Below, one piece after another: positions 44,218 to 56,880 of a stretch of DNA of 64,000 bases. The first letter of the stretch is position 1. Each line of letters begins with the position of its first letter. Origin of the DNA: Cunninghamia lanceolata (Eukaryota; Streptophyta; Pinopsida; Cupressales; Cupressaceae); contig BSBN01001017.1 of NCBI GenBank assembly GCA_027924645.1, positions 3,622,501 to 3,686,500 on the forward strand, given 5' to 3'. The position numbers and the translations under genes were made by a program. Below the pieces are notes generated by a model. The model did not search any database, was not told the DNA's origin, and saw nothing but the letters and a program-made list of their open reading frames with translations.

Positions 44218-44670
44218 TTTTGTTGTCGCTCATTCAAATCCTTTTGGTTTAGGAAGTATTTCAAACTGTTATGATCAATTCTCATTACAAACTTACCGAA
44301 CCAACCAAGTACTACCTATATTTAACCAATGCATGCATTATGGCTAACATCTCCTTGTCGTATATGGAAAATCTCTTCTCTGTATCTTTGAGCTTCCTAC
44401 TTTCAAACGCAACAGGGTGTATGTTTTGCATCCAGATAGCTCCAATGCCCTCACCAAAAGCATCACACTCCAACCCAAAGGGCTGAGAAAAATCGGGCAA
44501 TGCTAGAACTGGACAGGAACTCATTACCTCCTTGAGTTTGTCAAATGTTTGCTATGTTGTATCTATCCATGTGAATGACCCTTACTTCGTCAAGTCTGTT
44601 AAGGGTGTTGCCAACTGTGAGAATCCCTTAACAAATCTCCTGTAGTAGCTGCATGGGCCGAAGAATCCTC
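44218..44670 (-). pseudogene. RNase H (Element 1)
   Basis: FGLECDAFGEGIGAIWMQ, HPVAFESRKLKDTEKRFSIY and DKEMLAIMHAL, the Ty3-type RNase H pattern (first catalytic Asp in ECDAF; Glu in DKEML). Several stops interrupt it. Confidence 0.88.
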
Positions 44671-45294
44671 TCAAATGAGAATTGTCTTTGGCGGTGGCCA
44701 ATCCCTAATGGCCCTAATCTTATCCATGTCAACCTTTACTCCTTCTACACTAATCACATGGCCTAAGTATAAAATCTCCGTCATTCCAAATTCACACTTA
44801 GACATTTTTGCATGAAGTGATTGTGCCTCCATGATGCCTAAGTCTTCATTAATGTGCCTAAGATGATCTACCCAAGTCCTACTATAAATCAAGATGACAT
44901 CAAAGAAAACAAGAACAAACTTACACAACTGCTTGTTGAACACATGGTTCATGCAAGACTGAAAGCTAGCAGGTGTGTTGGTCAACCCAAATGGCATGAC
45001 CAGAAACTCATAATGCCTGTAATGACATCTGAATGTTGTTTTGTGTATGTCCTCCTCTCTAACTTTGATCTGGTGGTATCCTAATTGAAGATCAATTTTC
45101 GAGAAGTAGACCACCCCATGAAGTTCATCAATCAGCTCATCGATCCTAGGTATAGGATGCATGTTCTTAATCATCTTCTTATTGAGAGCCCAATAGTCAA
45201 TACAAATTCGTATGGTCTCATCCTTTTTAACTAGCACTACTAAAGAAGCGAAAGGACAAGAACTGGGCCTAATATGCCCCATATCCAGCAGCTC
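44671..45294 (-). pseudogene. reverse transcriptase (Element 1)
   Basis: ORF of 203 codons with [63 protein letters not shown] and YLGHVISVEGVKV. The YxDD box reads FFDVIL, so the second catalytic aspartate is gone and the enzyme would be dead even without the stop separating it from the protease (near 45294). Confidence 0.93.
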
Positions 45295-45930
45295 TCAAAT
45301 AGCCTTCTCAATCTCCTCATGACTTTTTGGGTGGCGATAAGGAGTGGTAATAATGGGCTTAGCACCCTCCTCAAGCTCAACCACATGCTCAAAACCCCTG
45401 TCAAGTGGTCTACTAGAAGGAATCTCTCCAAATATTAAGCTATGCTTGTCCAATAATGATTGGATATCAACATGATAATGCCCCTCACCATCTGTAGAAG
45501 TTTTGGTGGATACAAAACATTGGGCTGCCCATACAACCTCACCATGTCTAAATAGAGCCTCCATCTTCTTCACTGTGACCACCCTAGGTGCTCCATTAGA
45601 CATACCACAAAGTACCACCTTTTTACCATCAACCCTGAACTTCAATTCCATTGTTTGAAAGTTTTGTGAATACTTCCCAAGTGAGTGCAGCCACTGAATT
45701 CCCAATACAACATCTGTCTCACCAATCCCTACTACATAAAAATCATCAGTCACCCTATGATTGTCCAACATGATGCTCATCTGTGATATCTTTTTTGTGC
45801 AACTCATAGTGAATCCATCTACGACCATCACAGTAAACCCATCAAAATCCTCAACCCAAAGGCCTCTCTTCGCAGCTAGCCCCTCATCAATGAAATTGTG
45901 GGTTGCCCCACTATCAATCAACACTGTCAC
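45295..45930 (-). pseudogene. aspartic protease and linker to RT (Element 1)
   Basis: Active site VLIDSGATHNFID, then DVVLGIQWLHSLG, the typical flap and C-terminal motif of gypsy protease. The linker ends YRHPKSHEEIEKAI just before RT. It cleaves the gag-pol polyprotein. Confidence 0.92.
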
Positions 45931-46129
45931 ACACTAACCCTACAGCACTCCTCTAACCCTGAAGGGATTGTATTTGGGTGTGCCAGATAAAGTAGCAATG
46001 GTTCCCCCAATAACTTCTCCAGTGACATGTTCCTCTGTTTCAACCCTTTTCTCTTCCTACTCACTCTCTGAATCATTATGTTATTTCTCTCTTTCACCAT
46101 CTAATATGAACTCAATGTAATGCACCTTG

Positions 46130-47338
46130 CCTCTTCCTAGGCATCTATGTCCTAGTTCCCATGGCTCCTTGCAAGAAAAGCATAGCTTTTTCCTTCGTAA
46201 GCTCATTCTTGGCCTCATCATCCAAACTTGCCTTCTTGGGCCATTCCTTTTGGAAAGATTTCTTATTGTCTTTCTTAGGTGGGAAAGTCTTAGGCTGAAA
46301 TTTAGTCTTAGGTGCTGAAAGTTCCATATTTCTAGCTCTTTTTATCGCATCCTGCAAAGAAGGTGGGTCAAATGCCTTAAACCATCCTCGAAGTGGTTCT
46401 ATCAACCCCTCAATGAAAAGGGCAATGAGTCTCCTCTTTGAGACATCCGGCACCATGACGGAAAGTTTTTGAAACTCTGACACATAGACATCCAATAAAC
46501 CATACTGCTTAAGTTGAGCCAACTCCCTGAAGTTCAACTATGGGTCCTTATCAAACCTGTCTATCAATCTCTGAGTAAAATCAGCATACAAATCAATGAG
46601 GCCGTGATCTTGTGTTACCAACCCATGGTACCACCACTCATGTGCATCACCCTCCAAGTGTAAGGTGGCATACTTAATGGCTTCATTTTCCGTGATGGGA
46701 TTAAGTTGAAAGTATGTATCAAGATTTTGCACCCATGCACGTGCAGTGCATTTGTTGGACCCATCAAAACTAGGCATGGACAACTTGCCCATCTTACGTT
46801 GCAACTCCTGATTTTGTCCTCTTTCCCCTCTCCTAGATCTATTCCTCTATTTTAGTTGGAAAAAATATTGTAATGACGTGGCAACGTGAAATTCATCTCC
46901 TAGAGACTGGTACTCATGTAAATAATCCATAAATCCTTCACCCGTGCTCTCTTGTACCTCATTTCCTGCATGTTGCTCAGCTATGAATGTAGTCATTAAA
47001 GGCCTAGCTGCTGATCCAACTATGGTTCTGGTAGTGTTATTATTGTTTCTACTAGTTTCTCCATTGTTGCCATTGTTGCTATTGTTTCCATTGTTGCCAT
47101 GGTTGTTCTGATTACCCCTGGTAGTGTTCATGTTTTGGATCATTTGAGTCAACAACTGGGTTAATTGCTGCTGTCCTCTAGCAAGATCATTGAGTATTTG
47201 AATTGTGCTATCATTCCGATTTCTTTCTCTGTCACCCAAAATTTCTTCTACCTTGGGTTCTGAATCAAGATCTTGAATCCTTCTCTGATAAGTTATGTAT
47301 TCTCTATCCCCTAGCTGCATTAATTTGACAACTCCCAA
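46130..47338 (-). pseudogene. gag with zinc knuckle (Element 1)
   Basis: Three open blocks (47338-46847, 46804-46538, 46537-46145) separated by stops: an N/G-rich N-terminal part, the gag core ARAWVQNLDTYFQLNP...LHLEGDAHEWWYHG and YVSEFQKLSVMVPDVSKRRL, and, after a frameshift near 46195, the knuckle CFSCKEPWELGHRC. Structural protein packaging the RNA. Its paralogue in Element 5 is at 11100-18080. Confidence 0.9.
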
Positions 47339-47358
47339 TTAGGCTGGCAAAAAAACCA

Positions 47359-47370
47359 GCTCTGATACCA
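47359..47370 (-). promoter_or_regulatory. PBS of Element 1 (iMet)
   Basis: The minus strand TGGTATCAGAGC is a perfect initiator-tRNA complement, one base from the 5' LTR. Confidence 0.92.
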
Positions 47371-47371
47371 C

Positions 47372-48812
47372 TGTAATGTCCTGGCCCAAATTTTTTTGAT
47401 AAACTTGCAAATAATTTCACATTTGACTCATAGACATTTCGTCAAACAGTTTGTAGTCCACTGAGTTTATATATATATTTCAACTAGGTTATAATGCATT
47501 TCAATCAAACACAGAAGATTATGTAGAAATGATTTATTTGAATCAGAATGATATTGTCTCTATATTTCAGATTCAAATGTTCACAACTGATTACAATAAA
47601 CTGATAAATTTCAGAAATACAGGTTTGAAGATAAAATTATTTCTGACCTCAACAATTTGACGATGAATGCACAAAAATCAGAAATAACTTCTGATTAAAG
47701 ATAGCAGCTACAACAATCCTTAATTTCTTCAAGATTAAATATCAAGATCTCCTTCAAAAAGTATGGACCTGCCTTTAGAGTGGATGACTTGTAGGGAAGA
47801 ATATTCCCTAGGCTACGATTTGCACTAGGAAGCTGCGGCTAGTATCAAAGGAGCTTTTTTGGGCCTTCAAACATTAAATCGCCCCCTTCCAAGTGTAGGC
47901 ACTCCCTTTTGGACTTGTACGGTCAGTAATTTGGGACTCACAATACCTTACGTCACCTTCTAACTCCTTGTTGAGCTACGGTTGGGTTCAAAGTCTCCCA
48001 AATAAGAATCGCACCTTATCAAAAATGAGAAGATATTGCCTTCAAATAGGTGCAGTCAGCTTTCTACTTCATTCAAACCCCTGTGTCCTCTTTCCACTTC
48101 AAACCCAAGCTAGTAAGTTAAGGCAAAAGCAAACCCAATACTAGCGTCTAGAAATATAGGGTATAAACCCTTCTAAAAAACACCTCTCAACAACAATCTC
48201 TCCAAACTTCATAAAATTTATTATTTGTCACAAATCTCAATAAATTTTACCTTGCAATGCTCCAGGAGGTAAAACACAAAAATCTGGAAATGATATGAAC
48301 TTCTCAGCACAACTTCAAATCTTAAATCGTTCTACACACCTATGAATCTTGTATGAGTTCGCCAAAGATTTGGCTAGGTGAGTTTTTGTCTACGAAACCA
48401 AATTCACCTTAGGGTTTCGTCCAAGGTTGAAAGGCTAAACAAACTGTTCAAGCTCCGAATAGGGTTTCAAGAAAATGAAAATGTCAAGAAGAATTCGCTT
48501 TTCACCCAACTCCTTCCATATCTTTTTGAGACAAAATACTTTATTTTCTTTTATTTCTTTTTCCTTTTCCCACTCAACTCATAAAGTGTCCTTTTAAATT
48601 AATTTTCACCTTTGACACTTTATAAAGTCACTTTAATTTTCCTTGTTCGGCTTAATAATTAATTAAATATAAGCAATCCTTAGAAATGACTTAGGACGAC
48701 TTATAATTTAATTAACTAAATATTCCCTTTGTTACCATTCCAAATAGCCTACGGGAATTAAAATAGGCTAAGGGTCTTCACTCGCACTCACTCCTAAGAA
48801 GGGGACATTACA
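47372..48812 (-). repeat. 5' LTR of Element 1
   Basis: TGTAATGTCCTG...GGGGACATTACA, 1,441 bp; uninterrupted partner of 39551-42723. Confidence 0.95.
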
Positions 48813-48877
48813 TCAGTCATTCATGCACTTGGCTGCCCCTGCCCCTTTTTCTAAAGTCATCCAATCATTTATAGTTG
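48813..48877. repeat. minisatellite, right part
   Basis: Starts with the TSD copy tcagt and continues the 'ggctgcccctgcccc' / 'ctaaagtcat' unit interrupted by Element 1. Confidence 0.7.
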
Positions 48878-50450
48878 TGTAATGTCCCCATTTTCAGAGT
48901 GATCACTGATGGAGGCCTAATGGACTAATTTTCACACTTCGGGATTTTTGAAGGGTAAATTGAGTGTAGAAGATGACTTGGCATATTTTTCTAATAATTT
49001 TGATGTATTTGTTTTGAGTAAAATAACTAGCCTTCACATGGAGCGAACATCTTGGAGATGGTAAGGTGTGGAAAATTGGTCAAGTAGAGGGGTGACTTGG
49101 TTTTGATACGGTTCCATTGGCACCTTGGTGGAAGGAAAGTTGTAATTAATAAAATAAGATTGGTCTCATGTCACGATATTAAGACATTGTTTAAACTAAA
49201 TATTTAAACATCATAAGATGAAAAAATCATATTTGATAATTATGCATACTATAATGTTAGTAAACATGATGTTAAATAATATTATATTTATAAATAATAA
49301 ATATAAATACAAATTTATATAATTATAATATTAAATTCATATTATATAAATAGCAATAATTAATATTATATTAATTAAAGATTATAAATATAAGTAATCA
49401 TAATATTTATTATTATGAATTTAACATATGATGAATTATATATATGATCGGGCTTCTTGGGAAGCATCGATCCCATATTTAAAGAGACAAAATAAACAAA
49501 AGTTAATGAAAGGGCAGCGGATATAATCACTGTGCCCTTTTGTCACAAGGAAACCCTCCGCAAGTTTAAAAGGGCGCTGCCCTCACAAGAAGAAGGATCA
49601 TCATTGGACAAAGAGAATAAGTAGTGGAAGGGACTTCAAACAGCAATCAAGACAAAGACTCAACAAGGGAAAAACAAACAGTCTATGGTAATACAGAGCA
49701 TCGAGTGTTATTAAGGGAAAAAGAGTATTGGGTAATGTTAGATGGCCTCGCATAGATGATCCATTGGGTTTGTTTCACCATCCACCAAGTGTATAACCCT
49801 AACCAAGGGTTTCCTCACATAAAAGAAAATAGTATGGATTTTTGGATAAAAATTTGAACCACAACAGCAAATGAAAAGTAAATGAAGAACTAATCGCTTC
49901 TACAAACTTACAAAGCAATGGAGTTAATTACTTTGTAAGTCCCTGAATGTTACATTTAAATTTACCTTGAGGATCTTGTTGGGTCCCAAAACAGCTAATC
50001 CCAATCCCTAGAACACTTAATCTATGCGGCCAGGGATGTCGTTAACGAGGTGAAAAAGGGGGTTCATCAACAAGATGAAGGTGATTAAGGGCCAACTAGT
50101 AGGATTGGGTAGTCTCCTCTTCGCTTTTGGTTCAACTAGACCACGGAGGGTATTGCTAAAGTATCCCTAAGTAGGGATTAACTATATTGTAAGATATATA
50201 CTTGACAAAAAAAAGGGCAGTGATACCCAAAGTGTTGTTATAAACCCCACAACTGTCACTGGTTTAAACAAATGCCCACTGCCTTAAATAAGCTCTCTTT
50301 TAAGTTGAAAATAGCATCATTGCAGCAATGTAAGATGCGAGTATACATGCAGGTTCTGAAAAGATAAAACACAGCTATTTTCCAAAAGATATATCTTGAC
50401 TTTCACACAGATCAGGGATGTACACAAAACTATAACTACACTTTAATCTT
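48878..50450 (+). mobile_element. eroded LTR sequence
   Basis: TGTAATGTCCCC at 48878 is an LTR start, and a second start-like point at 49169 (tgtcacgatatt, then 'gacattgtttaaac') matches the reverse complement of the start of the Element 3 LTR (53108 downward). 'gggcagcgg' and AT-rich blocks are also shared. I could not find matching ends or TSDs; probably two truncated LTRs. Confidence 0.5.
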
Positions 50451-51293
50451 AATGTTCCTTTGATTTTAATGGGTGTAGGTGATCATAGGCTTCTCAAACC
50501 AATGCCTATCCAATGGGCTACTGAGTCGCACGTTTATAAGAGGAAAACAATTGCAAAGAGGTGTATGACTGCTTGTCTTAAGGTTTAGATGCATAGAAAT
50601 TAATATCAAACCATGAAAATACTTATTAATCCAACACCATACAACATTCATCCATGTGTAACACTGGAATGACCATTTACAAAAGCTTGAAATGAATTAA
50701 GAACTGTCGCATTCATTCAAATCAAAGATTAAAATCACACCACGAACTGTGGCAAGAGAAAACCCTAACTACACTTAGAGGTTTTCCTAAAAGAACACTT
50801 ACAACAGTGGAGAAAAACACAGATTGATAACAAAAATAACAATATAATTCATATACACCTTTGACAAATGCCTCTTGAAGAACTGGAACTGATCACTGGT
50901 CGAAGCCCTAACTGCAACTGGACGTCTGGCACTTGAAGAGAGAAATTTGCCGAAAAATGACCCACCCTTTGAATGAGTTTCAATCTTCTATTTATAGCCT
51001 TCACAACTCGGATCTGATGGTCGAATGGACAGGAAAACCCTAACAACCCCACCAACTGCAATAAATACACCATTTTCAACCACCCATTTCGCATTAATGG
51101 TGACCCCAGGAGTTGTCGTGTTTCTGCGTGTTTCTGAGCGTTGATAAGGGAGGGTTCAAGACGGGAAAAAGTTTCAACCCGAAACATCAGGGAACTACAC
51201 AAGGTCAGGGTTCAATGAGTCAAGGAACCGAGGGTCAAAGGAATCAGGTCCAAAGGTTCCAACAAGACCCGAAATCTCGAAGGGATAGGGAGA
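50451..51293 (-). other. non-coding, promoter-like; possible LTR or gene flank
   Basis: The minus strand has TATAAATAG at 50988-50996 with a plausible leader downstream. On the plus strand 51113-51293 is Q/G/R-rich and could be an eroded gag tail (KSRRDREM), cut by the LTR at 51294. Neither is firm. Confidence 0.35.
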
Positions 51294-52904
51294 TGTAATG
51301 TCCCTTATAGGGACAATACCAATTTTTCCCTAAATTATCAATTTCCAAGCAAACAAAGATTTAGAGAGTACCTTGGCCTAATTTAATCCCTGTAAACAAG
51401 TTAGAAAACACTTGCAATAATATTTCTCACAATCACATTGACATGATTAACAGACTCATAATAGCATTATTAATTCAACCAAACCTAACTATCTAGGAGA
51501 CTCAACCATAAGAGAGTTGAGGAACGTGACTTTGATGGGGTGTCCCGAATATCCTAGGCCCAAGAGCGGATATACCATCCCCCTTGGCATCATATGGCCC
51601 ATGCCATCCATATGAGGTTGTCTACCTAGCGAGGTATCCGTTATCCCGTTATCCCCTCATCTTGTCATTTCCTTTCCCTTCTCTATGATTGGTTCCTTTG
51701 AATTTACATGTCTATGATAGGAGAATGAGATTACAAAAGGTGCCCCGAAAGCCATCTCTTCTAAGCCCAAGGGCAGTACTCTTTGTACCCCCTTGGCCCC
51801 AATGGGATTATTCAATCCCCCCTAAAGAGGTGGCGTACCTAGAAGAGTGCCCCATCGCCGTTATCCTTATTGCACCACGTTCGTTCTATCATAGTCACCA
51901 TAACACTCATGCAAGAATTCACATTAATCAAACTCATAGTTGCAAACAATCATATCAGCAATGCATAATGAAGTATGAAGGTAAAATATAAATGATGATG
52001 TGCATGAACTAATGACAATCATAACTCTGCTCATGATTTTCATGGATCTGTTGATATACTCAATACAACTTCTGCATGTTATACCTATGCTGGTGTATTT
52101 GATTTATCTTCTTCATTCCACACATTACTCTCTCCTTTTCACTATTCCCAGAAATATATATATATCCTTCTTAACTCAGAACTTTTATCTTTATTTTCCA
52201 TATAAATCAGATATGCTTCCTTATTCTCTGCCTTCAACTCAGAAGTATATTTCTTAATCAGATTATTCTTATCTTCTTTCCCTTTTATACATATTCAGAT
52301 ATATTCCTGCAGATAGAAACTTAGAACTGATCTTCTACTCAAATCTTCCTATGCAGATCTATATATGTCTTTTCTGCTGCCAATCAGAAGATTCAGAATT
52401 ATATATATTTCTTGTGTTTTCTTGTTGCCTTTCTTCTCCTTATGTTCCCTGTTTTTATAGTCTCCAATGGTTATGTCTTTAGTGAGGGGATGTGCCTTTT
52501 TCTATAGACCGCATCCCCTCTAAATGACCGTTGCCTTTTCTAATTTGCTAATGGCTGTTTATTTTAATACTTCCCCGTTACAAATAAGCTTCGATGCCTT
52601 AACACTTCACCGTTGTCCTTTATGTTTTTGTTTGCTTGTGATCTTGGCCTCCACGTAAGACCTATGCTGCCCTTTATCCGCTGCCTTAAGACTTTTCAAC
52701 ACTCCTTTAAGGGGAGTCGGTCATGGATCGACCCCCTCTAATTTATGATATTCAATTTAATTTGTAATATTTTTATTTATAATATTTAATCTATAATATT
52801 TTATTTATATTTGTTATTTATTTATAATAATATCTTTGTGAATAAATATATTATGTTTGAATTATATTAAAATAACAATATTATTTAATATTTACTTATT
52901 AAAT

Positions 52905-52974
<70 letters not shown>

Positions 52975-53108
52975 TATTTAAATACATATGCAATTATCTT
53001 ATCATTCAAATTGACTAAACACCATATTTTACAAAAGCAACTTCACTGCCTTCTATCATGATGTTTAAATCTTTAATTTAAACAATGCCTAAATATCGGG
53101 ACATCACA
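51294..53108 (-). repeat. 3' LTR of Element 3
   Basis: TGTAATGTCCCT...CGGGACATCACA, 1,815 bp, containing a long (TA)n tract (52909-52971). Confidence 0.8.
52909..52971. repeat. (TA)n microsatellite
   Basis: About 31 uninterrupted TA units within the LTR. Confidence 0.97.
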
Positions 53109-53145
53109 ATCCACCCCGCCCAAGATTGCTTATCCTCAAGCAATC
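53109..53145 (-). promoter_or_regulatory. PPT and hairpin of Element 3
   Basis: Minus strand: GATTGCTTGAGGATAAGCAA (from 53145 down), then TTGGGCGGGGTGGAT next to the 3' LTR. Confidence 0.8.
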
Positions 53146-54329
53146 ATAAAAATCTTTAAAATTCCAATTCAATTCCCTTGAGGGATTGTTGTTAGTATAC
53201 TTACCTTAGTTCCACTATCCTCCTTGTTCTTTAAGATCATAAGGTTGATGATGTTCCCTAAATGACAAATATTATTTTGGTTCATGTGTTTGTGTTTTCC
53301 GATATCTCTCAACAACAAGCGTTGGTAACTAATGATAAGTTTTCTCTTGTCCTTAGAGAGAGGGACCCAAAAAGACATCTTGGTCTTTGATCCTGAAATT
53401 CAATCTTATACTTGTCATCTTGTAGTTTTACCCTTTGATAAGTTATTAACCTCAAAGAAGAGTCATGTTCAAATCCAATGATTTTGAGGAATAATTGATT
53501 ATATGTTGTCATAGAGAGAAAATTTGTGTAAGTATTCAAACAAGGTTTGCGATAAGCTGATTTCTTATCTTAGCCAAATATTTGTTATACCTATATGTAT
53601 AAAATTGCTAAATGAAAGATGTACAATAGTTAGTCATTCCTTAGCAAGTAATAGGACTTACCTCTATAGGTTTATTCTAATATCCAATTCTGTCCTATCT
53701 TTCAATTCCATTGGGTTTTTATCCTCCTCTTTTCATATCTCTATGTTTTGGTACTAAATTTGTTTTCTCATTTTTTTGGGAAAGTATTTGTTGTTTTATT
53801 TAGACAAAATCAATTAATTCAGGGTAAATGAGAATGATCCTTACTTAACAATTTTGGTATAACTTGATGCATACTAATATCCTTGATCCTTAACCATGAA
53901 TGAAGGGTTACTCTAAAGAGCTTAAGAGGAGAAGACCCTTGGATGAAATGATCTACCCTAGATATTAAATGTAGAGAAATAAGACAAAGTTCACTAGATC
54001 AATGTTATAAGTTACAAGGTAGATCATATGAAATGGACTGGATTGATTCGTCATTGTTTCAATGAGTGAGGGATAGATCGCTTGTCTGTACATTTGATCT
54101 CGTTCTAAATGGATAGAACAATTAAGTTTGATGAATTTGTCTTATTATAAATTTCCACATTTCTTTTAAGATCTTTCTCCCCATTTTTGGGTTCCTAAAG
54201 AGTTGAGCTGTCTTTATTATGCCCTCTCAAAATTGTTGTTTTGGTTTTTTCATAAAATTTAAGCATGAAGTAATCTTAATACACACATGGAATAAGCTTT
54301 TTTTTTTTTAATGAGGAAACACATAGATA
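53146..54329 (-). other. non-coding interior of Element 3
   Basis: No gag or pol motif on either strand; a poly-T run at 54300-54310 borders the tandem array. Confidence 0.65.
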
Positions 54330-55362
54330 TACGTAATATATGATGCATACGTGATATGTAAGACATGAAGTATACCCCTAAATACATGCAAGGCATGAAT
54401 CATACACAAGTACACGTGATACACGAGGCATACACGTATGAAGCATATACATAGATACTCGGAATATGCGCAATACATGAAGCACACACAAAGCTTATAC
54501 GCTTAATACACATAATACACAAAAGTATACGAATCATGAAGCATGAACATAGTATGTAATACATAAGTATACGCACGTAATACGTATAGCATACATTTGA
54601 TACACAAAGCATGAAGCACACAAAGTATACACAAGTAATACACAAGCATGAAGCATACATGCAATACACACACGTAACATGTAAACCATGAAGCGTGCAC
54701 ATGATTCACAAAGTATACGCACATAGTACGCAAATATGAAGTATACACATGAATACAACTAAGTCATGAAGTGTGCACTGGAACATACATAAGTCATGGA
54801 GTATGCATTTGAACACACATAAGTCATGTAGTATACATTTGAATATACAAAGTCATGGAGTATACACTCGAATACGCGAAGTCATAAAGTATACAATTGA
54901 ATGCACAAAGTCATGGAGTATACACTTGAATACATAGTCATGAAGTATGCACTTGAATACAAAGTCACAGAGTATACACTCGAATACAAATACAAAGTCA
55001 TAGAGTATACACTTGAATACATAGTCATGAAGTATACACGAGTAAAAAGTCATAGAGTATACACTCGAATACAAATACAAAGCCATAGAGTATACACTCG
55101 AATACATAGTCATGAAGTATACACTTGAGTACAAAGTCATAGAGCATACACTCGAATACAAATACAGACATAGAGTATACACTCGAATACATAGTCATGA
55201 AGTATACACTTGAGTACAAAGTCATAGAGTATATACTCGAATACAAATACAAAGTCATAGAGTATACACTCGAATACATAGTCATGAAGTATACACTTGA
55301 GTACAAAGTCAGAGTATATACTCGAATACAAATACATAGAGTATACACTTGAATACATAGTC
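54330..55362 (-). repeat. ~32-bp tandem array of Element 3
   Basis: Minus-strand copies of the unit 'cgagtgtatactctatg' plus 'actttgtatttgtatt'. The right half (54840-55362) is well conserved, with a longer-period alternation of 'catagtcatgaagtatac' and 'aagtcatagagtatac'. The left half is diverged. Confidence 0.9.
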
Positions 55363-56844
55363 TGTAATGGGCCACACCTGTTGGTTCTCTTTAAAGATCT
55401 GTTAGTGTTATTTTTTAATTTTATTGTGTTCTTTCAGACTAGAGAGAAGATGTAGAAGGGGTTTCAGTTTTCCTGCAGATGTGTGTTGCCGAAGCATACA
55501 ATAGATAGCATATAATGCAAACCCAAAAAATATTCAACAAATATTAAGAAAATAACAGATACACAGATCATAAATTGGCCGATTATGAATTACTATGACA
55601 TACCCATGTTCATTTTTGCAACTTGGTACATGTGCTGGGACTGGGCCAGCAAGTGGGTATCACAGAATGCACTTGGAATCTCCAAGGAACATGAAATACA
55701 TTGAATACAAGTGATATCAGCAGCTACAATAACCCTAGACACCCAAAATGGAAGAGAAATGAGGCTCGAATTAAGTACTAGTGAGTCTCCAAAGACCCAC
55801 ATCCTCCATGAAGGGTGTACGGCCTGGCTGAAGCCAAAATCAGTCACTAAGCAGCTGCAAACTCCTCAAAGAACCCTCTATTGTTGTTGTTCTCAACTGC
55901 AGACCCTAGTCGTCCAAGTTAGGGAAGGTATTATGCCAATATATCACACCCAATAGCTTCAAGATGAGGTACGGCCTGCTCATGGAAGTATGGCCAGCAA
56001 GTGTAGTTTATAACAGCTCCAAACCCCCAATAAAATCTGCTCTAATCAGCCATTAAAACGGTCTTTCCAATCTGCATACATAAACCTTCATTAAACTACA
56101 AAGATGTATCAAGGAATGCATCAACTCTCAACCAATCAACTCCATTGAAGCCCAACTGTGAACACTGGATGTATCCACCTCTAATGGCACCTTTGGGTGA
56201 TCTTGCACACTTGTAGAATGTCGTTACTCAGGGAGGTTTTTGTCTCCAAGAGCCTCTGGTTCGAATCCTCAAACCCTCAAAATCCAAACCCTAGCAGAGC
56301 CAAGAAGTAGCAAATATCATAAACATAGCATAACCAAATGACTCTTCATTTCCTTTTTTTATTTCCTTCCATGAGGGCGTTGGGATTATAGGTGGGAATA
56401 TTACAATTTAAAATCAATTTTAATCCTCCTAGGGATGGGCGCCCAAGCTCAAGCATAAGTGACTTTATGATATTTTCTTTTTCCTAAGTCACTGCTCAAT
56501 AATTCTGAAGTCCCATTAAATAAATGATATAACTTACAGACTTTAAAATAAATACCCAAACAATGTCAGAATATCATGATCTATAGCTCGTCAGAAAGGC
56601 CTCGACGAGACGAATCCATCCCCACTCTGAAAATCCCGATCCGGCACCGACCCCAAACTTACTAAAAATAGTTAGTATGCCACAAAGCACCCAAACTATC
56701 ACTGACAACTACCAACTAGATCCAAACTTCAACGACACCTCTGAATTGTCCATCCAAGGCCAAAACCATGGTTCCCTAACCAAACTATTAGTCTACGGGA
56801 ACCCAATGATAGACTAACACTATAGCTAGAAAGGGGACATTACA
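55363..56844 (-). repeat. 3' LTR of Element 4
   Basis: TGTAATGGGCCAC...GGGGACATTACA, 1,482 bp, directly followed by the PPT. Confidence 0.88.
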
Positions 56845-56880
56845 GTCCGCCCTCCCTAAGATTGCTTGCCTCAAGCAATC
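56845..56880 (-). promoter_or_regulatory. PPT and hairpin of Element 4
   Basis: Minus strand: hairpin GATTGCTTGAGGCAAGCAAT (from 56880 down), then TTAGGGAGGGCGGAC. Confidence 0.85.

Larger units (their letters stand above)
39551..48812 (-). mobile_element. Element 1: complete chromovirus (Ty3/gypsy), decayed
   Basis: Two LTRs (39551-42723 and 47372-48812), perfect TSD tcagt (39546-39550 and 48813-48817), iMet PBS, PPT, and gag-PR-RT-RNase H-IN-chromodomain in order on the minus strand. Length is 9,262 bp, or 7,532 without the nested solo LTR. Many stops and frameshifts and a lost RT aspartate show it is inactive. The chromodomain places it among chromoviruses, whose integrases target chromatin. 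Confidence 0.95.
51294..55362 (-). mobile_element. Element 3: non-coding LTR retrotransposon, cut by Element 4
   Basis: 3' LTR 51294-53108, hairpin-PPT 53109-53145, non-coding interior, then the Element 2-type tandem array (54330-55362). The array is broken at 55362 by Element 4 (expected TSD tagtc, 55358-55362), so PBS and 5' LTR should lie beyond 64000. No coding region. LTR sequence differs from Element 2 although interior and PPT module are related. Confidence 0.8.

Noticed and set aside
48878..49951. Complete solo LTR from TGTAATGTCCCC to a gaatgttaca at 49951
   Set aside because: Flanking five bases (agttg, tttaa) do not match and the interior contains another LTR start, so it was kept only as eroded LTR sequence.
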